From assembly GCF_000149955.1 (NCBI RefSeq), contig NC_030989.1, positions 203,079-267,078 of the forward strand: a stretch of 64,000 bases of DNA, read 5' to 3'. The first letter of the stretch is position 1; each line of letters begins with the position of its first letter. This document shows positions 10,433 to 23,041 of the stretch, piece after piece. The DNA is from Fusarium oxysporum f. sp. lycopersici 4287 (taxonomy: Eukaryota > Ascomycota > Sordariomycetes > Hypocreales > Nectriaceae). Made by a program: the position numbers and the translations under genes. Under the pieces are notes generated by a model. That model did not search any database. It had not been told where the DNA came from and worked only from the letters and a program-made list of their open reading frames with translations.

Positions 10433-11378
10433 TTTTTTTTCCTTTTGATTGGTGATTATCTTGGTTGGTTGAAGTGATTCAAGTGTTGTTGTGTAGTAGT
10501 CAAGATGAAATGGCACGAGTAGCAGTGTCTTGAGATCTAATGGTAGGATACAGAGATTGTCGATTGAAGATGATGCTATCGCGAAGCTTTATAGAGAAAG
10601 ATCTTGATTTCTGCATCGCTTCTACATGCATAACAATTTGAAATCTTGCGCAAATCTGCGTGTGCGATAATGCCTCCAGCATAGCCTCAGTTGGCGATGC
10701 CTTCCTCTACAGCTCCAACACTCAGCTCAATTGACAAATACTCTGAATTGACCAATCACACACTCAAGCGTATGTCAGCAAGCGTATCCAAGCGTATTCA
10801 GCGTACGTCGTAAACTCGACCAATAAGCGCGCACGATATCCCAAGCTTGATCGAGGCTTTGCACTACTGAAACGATTGGACCGGGGAGAAAATAGCTTAG
10901 ATGTTTTAGTTCAGTGCTAAAATCACGGGACGCGCGGCGAGAGTCATGATGGAGGGTAGACCCTGTTTTGCTTAGAGAGTTTTGAGTCTGGTTGCCTAGA
11001 ATCCTGCAACGTCTTGACTAGATTAGCTGCGATTTATTGATTGTTGGGATAAATGTGGCTTGGATCGTTCGCCGAAGCTTTCGGATGCTACGGTTACTTC
11101 GGCGGGGTCGGAGTGGTCCGGGAGAGGTCATTCGCTGTAGACCTCCACCGGAATCCAGATTGACCATTATCTTGATCAAGAGTCATGGCTCAAAAGGTAT
11201 CAACAGCACAATTGCTCGCAACTGCATCATATCGAGGCATCAAGAGACATCAATAGTGAACTGATTTGAAGATCAAAAAGCCTTTGGCCATTCATTACAC
11301 ATTAAAAAAAAATCTATATAAATATTCTATTGGGTATATCCCATTCCATGTGTCAATCCTCTACGTGATGTGTCTGTT
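10433..11378. other. Intergenic, 0.95 kb
   Basis: No gene recognised. Around 10770-10810 the word AGCGTAT recurs three to four times within 50 bp. A T9 run lies directly upstream of the SYLF gene start on the plus strand (10432-10440). Confidence 0.5.
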
Positions 11379-12585
11379 CTATACACCGCTATAATTCCGC
11401 TGATGCAAATGCTTGGTCGAGCTGGCCTCGCTCACAGCGCGATCGTTATGTTCCTCAGCAGTAGAATCATCATCATCCTGCTGTTGACCCTGATGCACAA
11501 TCTGTGTGACGACAGTCTTCTTGATACCCTCAATCTTCTCACGCTCCTTGAGCTCATACTCATCCTCCTCACCAAGCTCGATATGTGTTCGGTGATGAGC
11601 GCTAGCGAGAGTCTGACCGAATCGTGTGCCGTGAGGTCGTGATGTTCCGGTCGTTCGTGATCGTGAGGAGTAGTCGTGGCCGCCGCGCTGGTCGTTGTTA
11701 CCGGCGCGAACGACCTTTCCGATAAGATCGGCCATGTTCATCTCGATGTGAAGCTTGAGAAGGTAGACGAGAGGATGGAATTGAATGTAACTGGAGAGAG
11801 TCAGTACAGGTAAGATCCTCTGTGATGTTGATGAACTTACACAAAGCCGTTGGGCAGAGACATCATGCAAATAAGCAGTACATCCAAAGCAATGGAAATA
11901 CCACACAAAAACATGTTCATCTGATACAGACGAGTATACTTCTGAAGACCATTGGCAACAAGTCGCTGCTTGACGACGTAGATAAAGTAGAAGTTAAGGA
12001 CAGCATCCATGATAGCGAAAATGACCTTCTCGCATCGATCCCAGATGTTGTTCAAGTGGATATAAGCCTCGCTAATCTGTAGTCGAGCGGGGACCCAGAT
12101 GCAGAACACGCTGATGTTGACGGCGAAAAGAATAAGGAAGCAGAGCCATTTGAGCTTTGTACCGTTGGATCGAACAACCATCAATAGCGAAACTCGATTG
12201 ATGATGATCTGGATAAGACACTGGACCTGTGTTGACCACCAGACAACTACACTCGTTAGCAAATACCCCAAGCCCCTCAATATCGGGTAGTCTTACTGAT
12301 GAAGAAGAAAAACTGCATGCTCGGCTCAATATCACCCCTCAGATAAAACCAACACATAACACCCAAGATAAAACTCGAGATAATCTCCGCCCAAATCAAC
12401 GCAATGTAACTGGTGACCCTCTTCCTTCGATTCCACGCAGATTTCGTCTGTCGAATCGCCTTTGCAATGTTAAAGAGCGTGATACCCAGCGACAAGCCCC
12501 AGGCGATGGAGGCGATGTTCATGTCGGTCTCATTGGGAAGATCGTCGACATAGTTGTCAGGGACGAGGAAGCCTCTTCCTGTCAT
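11379..12585 (-). CDS. Seven-helix fungal integral membrane protein, unknown function
   Basis: Three exons (12297-12585, 11841-12246, 11379-11790; introns of 50 nt each) give 368 aa. About seven hydrophobic helices are visible, for example IASIAWGLSLGITLFNIA, SYIALIWAEIISSFILGVM and WLCFLILFAVNISVFCIWV, followed by a hydrophilic tail of roughly 110 residues rich in Asp, Glu, Arg and Ser. The layout (outside N-terminus with NxT, seven helices, cytosolic tail) is like fungal rhodopsin-fold or GPCR-like proteins, but no retinal lysine motif or known receptor signature was seen. Start chosen at MTGRGF because the longer frame opens at TTG. Confidence 0.8.
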
Positions 12586-15500
12586 CTTGACGTCAGGCTT
12601 ACAGTCGAAAAAAGAAAAGAAGGATATACAGCTGCTGTAAACGGAATGCAACAGCTGAAAAAGGAATGTGGTAAAAAGGAAAAAAGAGCAAGCAGGCTCC
12701 TTGCTTGGATTTAAGAAACAGGCTTGCAGAATCTGCAGCAGATGCAGTAGTCTCGGTAGTATCTGACTAGTAAAACCAAAAGCCCCTGTTTTTAGTTCTC
12801 TAGCTGGAGGTACTGCCGATCACCATTGGAGGCTGAAGTGGTTCGCGCTGGGAAAAAAACGGCGTGAGGAGTCCGGACCAGACTAGTTAGATGCCGGCGG
12901 GGGACAGAAAAAAGGATGAGCAAATCTGGTTTCATCATACTGTGTTATGAGTGGTTGAGAGAGGTGTCTCGTATTTCTGTCGCCCCGAGACTAGTTTGGG
13001 GAGCTAGACTGGGAGACCAGATGAGATGGGCAAACAGCTAAGAAAGTATATTTCATGGATGGCCCCTGAATCATGGGAATAGATAGCGCTGGCTTCAATG
13101 GAAATATCGGATGCCAAGAGTGTTTGCATGAGCAATAAGAAGTTGTGTATTTGAGTCGTGAGGGCATCTGTGAGACATTGCTGTACCCCGGATGATGGAA
13201 GAGTTTCTTGGTTCCATGCCGTCTAAGCGTCATACCCAGAAAAGCATATCACCCACAGGTTTCAGGCATAAATCCTTGTTCATCAAAGCTCATAAACTCA
13301 GATATTCGCAAATCGGCCGCCTTGCTTATCGCATTGGGCTCCAATCCCCTGAGCTTCGTCGGTGTAAAATTGACCGAGTCATTGGTTCCCCGCTAAGCTT
13401 ACTCCAACTCAATGCTGCAGATCACGGGAAATCGTGGATCCTTTTTGTTGCCCCCTTATTTTAGTGTCTTGGTATTTTTTCAGTCATTTATGATCAAGAT
13501 TCGAATCACGCTCGCGATATCCCGTTGTAGATCTCCCACTGTCTGTTCGCCCAACGGTTGATTCAGCCAAGCATTCCAAAAGATCAAAGCACACACAAAT
13601 TGCTGAGAATAGAACATGCAAACCTATTCTATAACGTGCACTTACCTGTGAACGCCATAATTTTATGAGACGACGCTAACAACGCTGGCGCCTTGATACC
13701 TAGCATTCGTTTAGTAATTGGACCTGTTTGCCTTGTTTTTCAGCACGAGTCAACAGCGCCCCCCCTGTGTTTTGGTGAGATTGATGTCTAACTGGATAAA
13801 GTATTGTTAGGCATGGTTTCGTTTTGTATCTCGGCGGAGGCAATGCCGAGGATGCCGGGTAGTGAGAACGGTGAACTTGGCACGATCCGAAGAATCGCGG
13901 CGTCTAGAGAGATCATCGCGAGTCAAAGCTGAGAAGGTTGATGAAGAGTATGACTTGAAGCATTTGATGTTGTTGACAAGATGAAGGAATTATGTGCTTC
14001 AATCGGTGGTATATACTTGTTGACGGCTCGTTCTATTGATGACCATTACATACTAATCCTCGTTGACAATGTATTTCTGGTCCACGTTTGGGTGAGCAAG
14101 ACAGTCAGCACAAGCACAATGTCCAAGTGTATTGAGCGGCCTTTGAATCATCCGCTCTCGACACCAGAATTGATGCCGAGAAAAGGACATTATCCATCGT
14201 ATAGAGTGGCGCTCTTGGTGTTGAGTCGCCCTCATCTAATCTTGCGGCGCGATGCAAATGGATCCGGCATGACTCGCCCACGTCGATAGAGTCTAACCCC
14301 CGGTAGTCTAGTGCAGTGGCTGATATTTCTCTGCCACGATGCCTGCAAAACATGCAGAACCTCCCCCGAAACAAACTGTCACAAAAACGTGGCAGAATCA
14401 ATTAAAACCGCCATTCTACTATCATTTCACAGGGCTAGTTTCAGAACATTCTCCCTTAAGTAAAAAACGTGGCAGACATTCCATCTCGTGGCTTTTCTCG
14501 ACAATAGAGTTTACACTAAGGTCTAGGTACATTAGTTTCCACCGGGGAGAGGCAAACTCCGCTAGACTCAGTTTAGTCTGCGAGATTTACTTCCCGGGAG
14601 CAAAAAGAAAACTTGAGAGCAGAGATCCCTGTTGCGCTTTGACTTCCGTACTGCCCCGGACTTTGTGCAGCTTGGGCGATCTTGGGACCCGACGTTCGGG
14701 AAAGTGTGTAACCGGAGGGATCAGCATAGTAGATGAAGCTGTTGGTGTTACATCGCGAATCGTCGGGAGATGGGCGGACTCAATCGACATGTGACTGTAC
14801 ACAGGTAGTCTGATGAATAGATCGCTGTTCGCAGCGCATAGTCCGCCGGAACTAATGCCCGGAACCAACTAGAAATCTCTACCTCCGAGGAACAGTGACA
14901 TACAATATATAGTCTAGAGATAGCCCTCCCCTCTTTTCGTAGTAGATCTCACGGCCCAGAATCTTCAGCATGGATCCTTCATCCACTGATCGACTCCTCA
15001 GGTACCAAGATTTCGGTACAACTGCTAGAACCAGCTACCTGGTCCTGGGCAGGGTTCTAGCCTCGGCGTATAACACGCGCTAATCATTGGATCCTTGGTT
15101 TCGTATATTGGTAGCAAATCATAGATCGGAATTGTCGAAGGATCTTGTTGCTGTGGATTCTGTGAGATTAATGCCATGGGTCTGTGATTTCGAATTCCCC
15201 ATGTGTTCAATTGATGGGAGATTCAGGGTTCGATATCGTATTCTTGTCCTATGTTGTATCGGGAGATGTCGCGCCGAGAACTATCAAATCCTGGTGCTCA
15301 TCTGAGATAGTGCAGCAAATCTTGGCATGGGTGGACTTAGGTGACCCAATAGACCGGGTTGCGATCTCAATTGGAGATGTTTTCGCATGAACCTCACATC
15401 TCCAGTTGCATCGCGACTTTAATGCAAAATTTTCGAGAGTATGCTGGAGCCGAATAAGATTGACATCTTTCATTTCCTTCGTAAATGCTGGGACAGTTGC

Positions 15501-16203
15501 TCCAACGAAAGATCGGCTCTTATCTTATCTTATCGCTTATCCTGAATGCACAGTGCCTCGACCCAGTCCAACTTCTACATGTTCAATCACAAATCTGCAA
15601 TAGCTAGCATGTATGGTCCTTGTGCGCGTATATGATCTATTGTACAGACTGTAGGAACCAATTGTATGAACTGTTGTTCATATACACACGTATCCCCGAC
15701 GTCGGATAATTTCTATCACCTTGCTCTTAGCCAGCCATGCAAAACTATCACACGCAATTTCACCTTTGCAACAGAAATTATATTGTTTCAATACCAGATA
15801 ACTCTTTATTTATCTTGTAATTATTTTTCTACATTATTTAAATCGCAGGTACTGCCGAAAGGTTTGTGGCTATTTATTCTTTTAGCAAAGAAACACTCTC
15901 TTTTTAGGGTAGCCATAGGATTTAAATGCTCGTGGCGGGATTCTCAAGAAGGCAGGCTCTTACTTTGCAAGTAACTCATTCAACATCGAGTGAAATGGCA
16001 ATGCTGCCAAGAGTGTTCCAGCTAAGTGTAATGAATGCGACTTTAAACCGTCATGTCAAAAGCCAAATCACATACCTAGAATAAAGAGAGAATGTAAGAT
16101 ACAGGTGCTCTGTTGAGCAAAACCTACTTGGAAGCACGACCAGAAGAAGCCAGCCAGTTTATTGTCCATATCAATCCATAGTTACTGTGAAGTCACTCCC
16201 CAT
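12586..16203. other. Gene-poor stretch, 3.6 kb
   Basis: No gene could be supported. Open frames here have non-protein-like composition. Short hairpin words TCTGCCACG (14331-14339) and AAAAACGTGGCAGA (near 14383 and 14465) recur. One weak coding-like island sits at 14970-15390, listed separately. The 15.7-15.9 kb part is AT-rich. Confidence 0.5.
14970..15390 (+). other. Possible coding island or gene relic
   Basis: A TATA-like run (CAATATATAG near 14904) precedes an ATG at 14970 that opens 37 codons (MDPSSTDRLLRYQDFG...). About 200 bp on, another frame reads protein-like text (GDSGFDIVFLSYVVSGDV, IVQQILAWVDLGDPIDRVA) and stops at 15390. No consistent set of splice sites joining them was found, so this may be a decayed gene or chance. 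No family recognised. Confidence 0.2.
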
Positions 16204-18073
16204 CTAGTAGGAGCCTCTAAAAATCGCCTGTCGATATGTACGACACTCATCCCTCCCCTGAGTCAAAGGCACTGCTCTTCGAAACTCGCACTGTCCCTCA
16301 GGTGTCTTCATGAACCCCATCGGTCGCTGCCCACAAAACATCCACTCAAGCTTCGGAAAGACAGCAGCGTACTTCTCAGCCTGATCAAGCATACGGTTTC
16401 GATGAGCTCTCTCCCATATCTCCTCCATGTCTCTCAGCAAACCTTCACCCTCCTGGGCGTCAGACTCAGTGTCTTGGTCCATATCGAGGTCTGGTCTCGC
16501 TTCTGCATCCTCTCTCTCCTCGGAGCCCGCGAACAGCATCTTATAGTAGGTCTCGGAGGGGAGCCCGGGGTAGGGGACGGGGACGGGACACGTGTCGCGG
16601 ACCAGTGCTAGCTTGGTGAGTCCTTGGAGCTGCCTGAGATGCTGACGAAGTTCGTCGTGATCCACGAGCCATTGGTGTTGCCATCCGGAAGGTTTTCCAG
16701 CACTGAGACTCAGTTGCTCCAGAGAAACAAGTCGCCCGATTCTTCGTAGGGACTTTTCAGGAATTTGAGCTTCTCCCCATGCTAGATATAGCGATCTGAG
16801 GTTACCGAAGTCGAGGCTGCTGAGTGTGGGGAGAATAACATCATCGAGATACGCTGTCCCTCCCTGAGCCGACGAGCTCTCGTGGAGATACAGTCTGCGC
16901 AGTCCAGTGTGCTGCGAGATGAACTTTGCGATGCGCTTACAAGCTGAAGCCTTTTGTGGCGGATGAGAAACAGCAAAGTCCTCAAGGTCTCGTAAAGGCT
17001 TGCAATCAAAGGTCGAGGGATTATTCAATACCCTATCGTCCAAGTCAAGGGACTTGAGAGGCGCTGCGAGAAAAGATGAAATAGCAACGCTGTCGAGTTT
17101 AACGAATTGGAGCCTCAAGTATCTCAGGCGAGGAAACGATACAACTGACTCTCCGATCGAAACAAGGACGCCGCCATCTCTGGCAAGGTCGATATACGTC
17201 CAGTCAGAGACTCGAGGGTAGGTGAGCAGAGATGGAACAAGGTTGAGAAAAAGTTTGTCATGTGATGCGTCCCAGTCGCGCCTTTCTTTTCAATCTCATT
17301 CCGTTTATCCAGCGCCATACTAACGTCGAGTTTCAGCGACCTGAGTGGCCAGGTCGAGGGTGTCAGAGGTGGCGTCAAAGACCAGGCGTCATCGATTGCC
17401 GGCCTGTTCAGGTCGATGTGCTGCGCCGAGCAGCGCGTTATCCTTTCGAAAAAGCTCTTATCCAAAGAAAATTGATCTCTCCAGCTGAGAGTCTCAAGGT
17501 TTGGCAATGATGAGATGGCCTCGACTGCAGCTGCTCGCGCCACGACATACTCCTCACGCGCCTCATCAGAGAGCACTTCTCGTTGTTCTACGGCGACTGA
17601 TTGAGCGTCATCGCCGTAAAATGACTCATAAAGCTCACGATGAGTGTGTGCGACATGGTGCGGATGAGATGCAAAAGTAACTCTGCGAATACAAGCGCCA
17701 ATCCCGGGTTTGGACAGCTGAGACGATTTGTCCTCCACAAGCTGGGAAGCAAGTTGCTTTGCTTCGAGGCTGTAGTCGAAGTTTACCTCGGCGAATTGAC
17801 AGCAGCGAGCAAGTTGCTGACAATCGCTGTTGACCAGCGCAAGGGATTCCAGCGATGCCCTGTCGTCGCTTAGCAGGTCGACGATATCAGCGAGGATCTC
17901 GGCGGGGAGCTGCAGAAGCTTGCAGCTGGATACTCTGGGTCGACCTTGCATGACTGTGTCGAGAAGTAGGGATCGCCCCGTTGGTTGCTTTCTCTGCCGA
18001 AGTTGTCGGCGCCAGGTAGGCCGAGCTTACCCATCATTAGGCTGAGGACGTCGCGGTAGAAGGCGAACTTCAT
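16204..18073 (-). pseudogene. F-box/LRR-like protein gene with frameshift(s)
   Basis: F-box proteins recruit substrates to SCF ubiquitin ligases. The frame opening at 17951 carries an F-box-like start (CKLLQLPAEILADIVDLL) and leucine-rich text; the rest lies in another frame from about 17200 to 16204 (LRYLRLQFVKLDSVAISSFL ...). No GT-AG intron of usable size joins them. The sense continues smoothly if one base is missing at about 17200-17206 (ESLT / WTYIDLARDGG). A similar break may occur near 17950, where an upstream frame from ATG 18073 (MKFAFYRDVLSLMMGKLG) ends against the F-box frame. So the gene is either disabled or carries one or two sequencing errors. The C-terminus holds an acidic stretch (DLDMDQDTESDAQEGEG). 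Confidence 0.6.
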
Positions 18074-18902
18074 GGTGACTAGTGATGGGGATGATGTAGT
18101 GCAGGGTGTAAAGGTTGGGACATCGTGGAACAAGCTAGCCTAGGCGAATCTGCTCTCTATATAGGTAATGTCTGCTTGTGAATTGAGGCCACTTGTTCAC
18201 TTGGATATCTATCAAGGTTTGTGGCAGCAGTTGTATGATGTGTTGACTTTGTATTTAAGTTTGCTGTGTTGTTTGGGCGTAGTGTATGACGCCTTGTTTT
18301 GTGTTATGTTGAGGTGTTTGTTGTTATGCTGAGGAAGAAAAAAAAAACACTTTTTGTAATACTTTATGTCTAGACATGGCGTTACTTCTCTCTTCGTTCA
18401 GGGAAACTTTAACTGGCCTTGACACAACGCAACAGGATATAAATGACCTTGAAACGAGCTCCATGTCCCTGATGATTTGTATATCCGTAGAAGGTTTGAC
18501 AATAGTTCCCCGGCCAGGAAAACATTTTACGCTGAGACAAGGTGCCAAAAAGAAATAGTTTAAGGTTTATGTAATTTACTTAAGTCTTTTTATTCTTTAG
18601 GATAAAAAGTTCAAAGCTTTCTTGCCTCCCCTTGGCTCCTATTTCCTGAGATGAGATGGTCGACTTGTTGGTTGTGTCTGTCTGACAGCCAAGCCGGCTG
18701 CTTGGCCGTCAAGTGGATTGATGTCGGCTTGGCACCAATTAGATGCACAAGAGTTAAGCTCATTGCCCACAGAACAGGCTAAGCGAGATGAACCGTACCA
18801 CATTGGCGCATCTGACACTGGCATGCTGATGGATAAAACTCGCATTGTTCCTGCATCCACCGCAAGTTCACCACATACTGTACATACAAGCTAGGAGCGA
18901 AA
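18074..18902. other. Divergent intergenic region, 0.83 kb
   Basis: Lies between the minus-strand F-box-like gene and the plus-strand GPI-type gene, so it should contain both promoters. An A10 run at about 18338-18347 is the only simple repeat. No RNA gene seen. Confidence 0.5.
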
Positions 18903-20065
18903 ATGTTGGGTTTTAATCGAATAGTGCAGCTGCATACAATCCTGTTCTGTCTGCTGACTCTATGCCTCGCGAAAGATGACGAAAACTATGACAACTCGAC
19001 TAATTACCGTCCTCGCAACGTTACAGGCCTCGGCGACTTCTATCAATGGGTTGGATCGTGAGTCTCGCTGCGGTAGAAAAGCGTGGTGACTTAGCTAAAT
19101 GATTTCTTAATAGCTACTATAACGCGACCGCAGAAGTCGAATTGAGACCTATCTTTGGAGATGTCTGGAACGAGACCATTTTCGGCCCCAACTACACTGA
19201 TAATCTGTGTTCTAAGCTAAAGAACTCGACCCAGACTGTCAAATACGATGCTATTCTGAGTATCCTTGAGAAGGGCAAATGGAACGCTGGTAGTAACTCT
19301 GTTATCTTTTGGCTAACGCTTATCCCAAAATCCTCAGCGGGGTTTAATGTATCTTCTCTTGGTGCTGATTTTACGTACTCATCTCAATCTGGGGGACTTC
19401 AATTTCCCCTTTATTCTGTTCAGTGAGTTAACTACTATCATTCACTTAAAATTGTCTAACTTTGATGCAGTCCAAGCCCAGATGGATATTGGCGCCCCCA
19501 CAAAGGGAAGGGCCCTGATATTTTCAACTTCACGACTAGCCAGACTAAATCCGGAGCCTATAACCTCAGTGCGGTACTTGAACGCAACTTGCCGGAATCG
19601 TACTCATCGAGTCTAAATCTCACCATGCCAGTATGCAACACCACTGAGCTAAGCGGTGACTACAGAGTTAGCGTGCAGGAGTTCCGATCTTGGGAGGCGG
19701 AGGACTGGGATGACTTTCGATGGCCCGACATCAGCGTCATGTTCGACGACAAGACAGCTAACCTAACTATGGACGCTGTATTCTCCGCGATTCCATACGT
19801 GCAGCCTAACGTGAGTAATTGGCAGGGGCCTACAACAAGCGATCCCGGTGCTCATGGCTTCATACAAATCCGCGTGTCTGGGGTCATTGATGCATACCAC
19901 TCTGATTCACTCAGTCTTGAAGACAAGACACCTGTTTGGCTGCGCACCGTAGGTTTTGGGAACGACTCATCGAATATTGGATATGGCAGTGGAGCTGTTA
20001 AGCTGTCATCGGAATTTACTGTTGTTATGATGGCCATTATCATGTCTTTTACCTTGTTTTTATAG
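18903..20065 (+). CDS. Secreted, probably GPI-anchored surface protein
   Basis: Three exons (18903-19057, 19114-19422, 19471-20065; introns of 56 and 48 nt) give 352 aa. It opens with a hydrophobic leader (QLHTILFCLLTLCLA) and closes with a hydrophobic tail (FTVVMMAIIMSFTLFL) preceded by small residues (GSGAVKLSS), the pattern of a GPI-anchored protein. Many N-x-S/T sites (NST, NVT, NAT, NET, NFT) indicate glycosylation. No catalytic motif or family was recognised. It converges on the next minus-strand gene with about 100 bp between stops. Confidence 0.8.
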
Positions 20066-20163
20066 AATATATAGAGCTTGGTATGTCTTTTTAGTGAGTC
20101 GACTTTATTCTATATCACTCAGGTCTCGGGTCTTGGCTCTTGTAATGCCTTATTCGGTATTCT

Positions 20164-21251
20164 TTAAGGATGATATGCTTTATATACTTGAATCGACGCA
20201 AGAATACACTGTATCAGTCCAAACACAGCCGTCAGTCCCAAGACCACCATGGCAACCCAAAGGTTATGCCATTGCACTCCATTCCGTCGGTCATACCACC
20301 ACTGAGAGAATGAATCCGGTGTCGAATGATCAAACTCTTCCTTTAGAATTAGTAGACGATCTCTCCAAAAACAAAAGTTTGAGAGATATCTGCTCTCTCC
20401 GCTGGGAGTCCCGCACCAAGCTAGCTGGGGATCTATCACGCGGCTTGAGTGCGTGCAGAGCCTTTCTAACCAAACTTGCTTTTTCCGGTTGGAGCGTAGT
20501 GCTGCCCAGTGGTCGGATTGTGGAAATAGTATTGCTAGAGTTCTGAGGGTTTCTTCGGCTAGTCCTTGCGGAAGAACGGGGGCTTGGGAGTTTATGCTTT
20601 GAGATATTAGATTATGCATAGATGTACATGAGAAACTGACCTGTGCCTCTGGGCTTCGAGGAACGCCACATGATGAAAAGTATATAGCTGATTGTTGTTG
20701 TTGGTCAGACGCAAATGATCCGCCAGATTATCGGTGAACTCAATCTTGATCTCAGCAACATTCTCAAGACTCCAGGCAGAGAACTCCGGTGTCATTGTCA
20801 TGCCACTGCAGGACTGTTGGAGTGAGATAGGGAACACCTTTTCAGTCAGACTGTCCAAAGAATTCTTGTCCCTGAGGGATAGACGCCGTGAGCCCGCTGG
20901 GTGCATGAACCCAGAAGGTTTCTCTAAACTGCCCAGTTCGACCATCAGGATGAGCCGAATCACAAGATTCAACGTATCTTGACAAGCATTGGTATTTCTG
21001 TTCCCAGCCAAGATAGATACATGAGCAATGGTCTGGTCCCGCTGTCTATGTCTCCGGATCTGGTCTGCCACTTTTCTAAGTGATATCGTGTCATTTGTGT
21101 TGACCGCCGAAGAACTCAATTCACCGAACAGCCTTTTCTGTCTCTCAGTATACGCATTGTATGCCCTGAAATCGAGCTTCGAAACTGTGCCCCCATTCAA
21201 AAACTGAATGGAAGAGGGTAATGTACCAAGAAACGTTGATGCTGAAGACAT
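20164..21251 (-). CDS. Hypothetical protein with C-terminal membrane anchor
   Basis: Two exons (20641-21251 and 20164-20596, intron of 44 nt with acceptor TCAAAG) give 347 aa. The body is soluble-looking and hydrophilic, without a signal peptide; near the end comes a single strong membrane helix (LWVAMVVLGLTAVFGLIQCILA) and a short tail (SIQVYKAYHP). That makes a tail-anchored topology likely. Proteins of this shape are common in Fusarium accessory regions but no function is known to me. The start MSSAST is used rather than a longer non-ATG frame. Confidence 0.75.
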
Positions 21252-23041
21252 GACTGATGTAGTTATTAACAGGGAGGCGGTTTTCTTTGCTGTATATCTG
21301 ACGAGCACCAAAATAATTTCTGGGGTTTAAACCGTCTTTTTCATTCGAAACTCGGAAGAAAACACACAGGCCAAATTCCCGTTGTGTCCAGCTGCACTTC
21401 CTACGTAAGTGGCTAAGTAACTGTCGCTCAATGGCTGATGGACTTGTAAATTCACTTCACTGCCATCCTCCAGGTGAAGACCAACCGTCTCGAGAAAGAA
21501 CACCTCAAGTCAACTATGTTCTTTGACTGTTCAAAGGGACAAAGGTTCGATGCTCCGAGATCGCCAGTATGCCGGTTCACATGCAGATCCTCAGCTGAAA
21601 CCTCTTCCTTACTGTGCTAACATACTTCTTTGAGTTGGCTGGCTTAAAAATGACGCCTGCTTCAAGCTTGAGCATTGCACGTATGCTCCTGGCTTCATTG
21701 CCAATGTGGATTACTACTCATGATGCCGTATGTTAGCCGCCGCCCTGTCCCTGTCTAGAGCAGCTTCGTCATCACGATACTCCTTTTCCCCGTTGATTTC
21801 TTGGCTATGGGGCCCAATTCAAACACCGACGAGATCGCTTGGTGGGCTCAAGGAATCCTTCTGGTGGTTACGACCTGACCACTGCACGGGCCTTTTCCGC
21901 CATGGATTTTGTTACTCTTGGATATTGCAGGGTTTATAACTAAGGTAGATAAATATTGCCTGTTATTGGTTCAAGAACGACCTCTCACTTTTCCACGGCT
22001 AGACTCGGCCTTATTATCATCGTGGGTAAGGATTAAGGTTCTGGGAACACGTTTCATAGAGACCAAAGTGGTGTTTTGCGGGGTAGTATCGTGGTATCTG
22101 GTAAATGTAGCATGCTTATAGAGTTGCGGAGATCGCCGATGTTTCAACCTCGTTCGAGCTATGCGGATAGTTCGGATGAAGTTTGTATTTTAATCAGGAT
22201 TCGGGATCGTTGAATTGAAGCCAAAATCACGTTTTGCGAAATGTTTACTCTATACGACTATTCTTGGTGAAGTTGAAGTTCTCGGGAAGGTGGGCGTGAA
22301 GCATAAGAAGTCAGTATCTGTATTATACTGTTTCAATGGACTGGAAATTGTGCCTTTTCTTCTATTAAACTGGTAGATTAAGGTCTGAACCAGATACATG
22401 CACCTCTTTCAAAAGATTCAGGGGTTGTGGAAAGACGTCCCGTATGCTCCGAAGCTAAGACAACGAACGAGGTCACAGTGGACGAACTTCCTTCCTTTGC
22501 GGGTATAGGGTGTAATAAGCTCCTAGCTCAAAACATCTACCGGCATCTTGCGAAACAACAACTATTATAACCATGTGGTGCTTTGATCAAGCAGCAATGC
22601 CTTCTGTAACCCTCTCTGCACTAGTCAGCCAAGGCAATTGCTTCACTTTCCGCTCACTGCAATAATAAACGCAGTCTCTCAAGACAGATAACACATGAGA
22701 GTACACTCAGGGGGAACCTCATGTCGTATATGTTCTGCCCATCGTTGCTGTTAGCATGTCAGAGGTAAGGAACGGACTGTAAGGATCCGCTTAGAAGGAC
22801 CCAGAGATGTTTTCGTAGCATAGAGGAGCCAATAGACTGGATAGAAAAGTAACAAGGATGTCCCGGACTCCAGAAGACAGCATCGAAGTATATCCGTATA
22901 TGAGGTAGGTGCTCAAGACGCTAGAACAGGAGAACTCATATATAAGAGTCACGACGGCATTGTCATCTTCATACAAAAATCAACTTTGCAATTCCAACTA
23001 CTCCTCCCCTCTTCAATAGTCCTTAGACACCAACCGCAGCC
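21252..23041. other. Intergenic, 1.8 kb
   Basis: No supported gene. It should hold promoters for the minus-strand tail-anchored protein gene and the plus-strand secreted protein gene. No repeat, RNA gene or coding-like run stood out. Confidence 0.5.

Noticed and set aside
14339..14794. 151-codon plus-strand frame
   Set aside because: Overlapped by an equally poor opposite frame; composition is not protein-like and no family or splice structure could be found.
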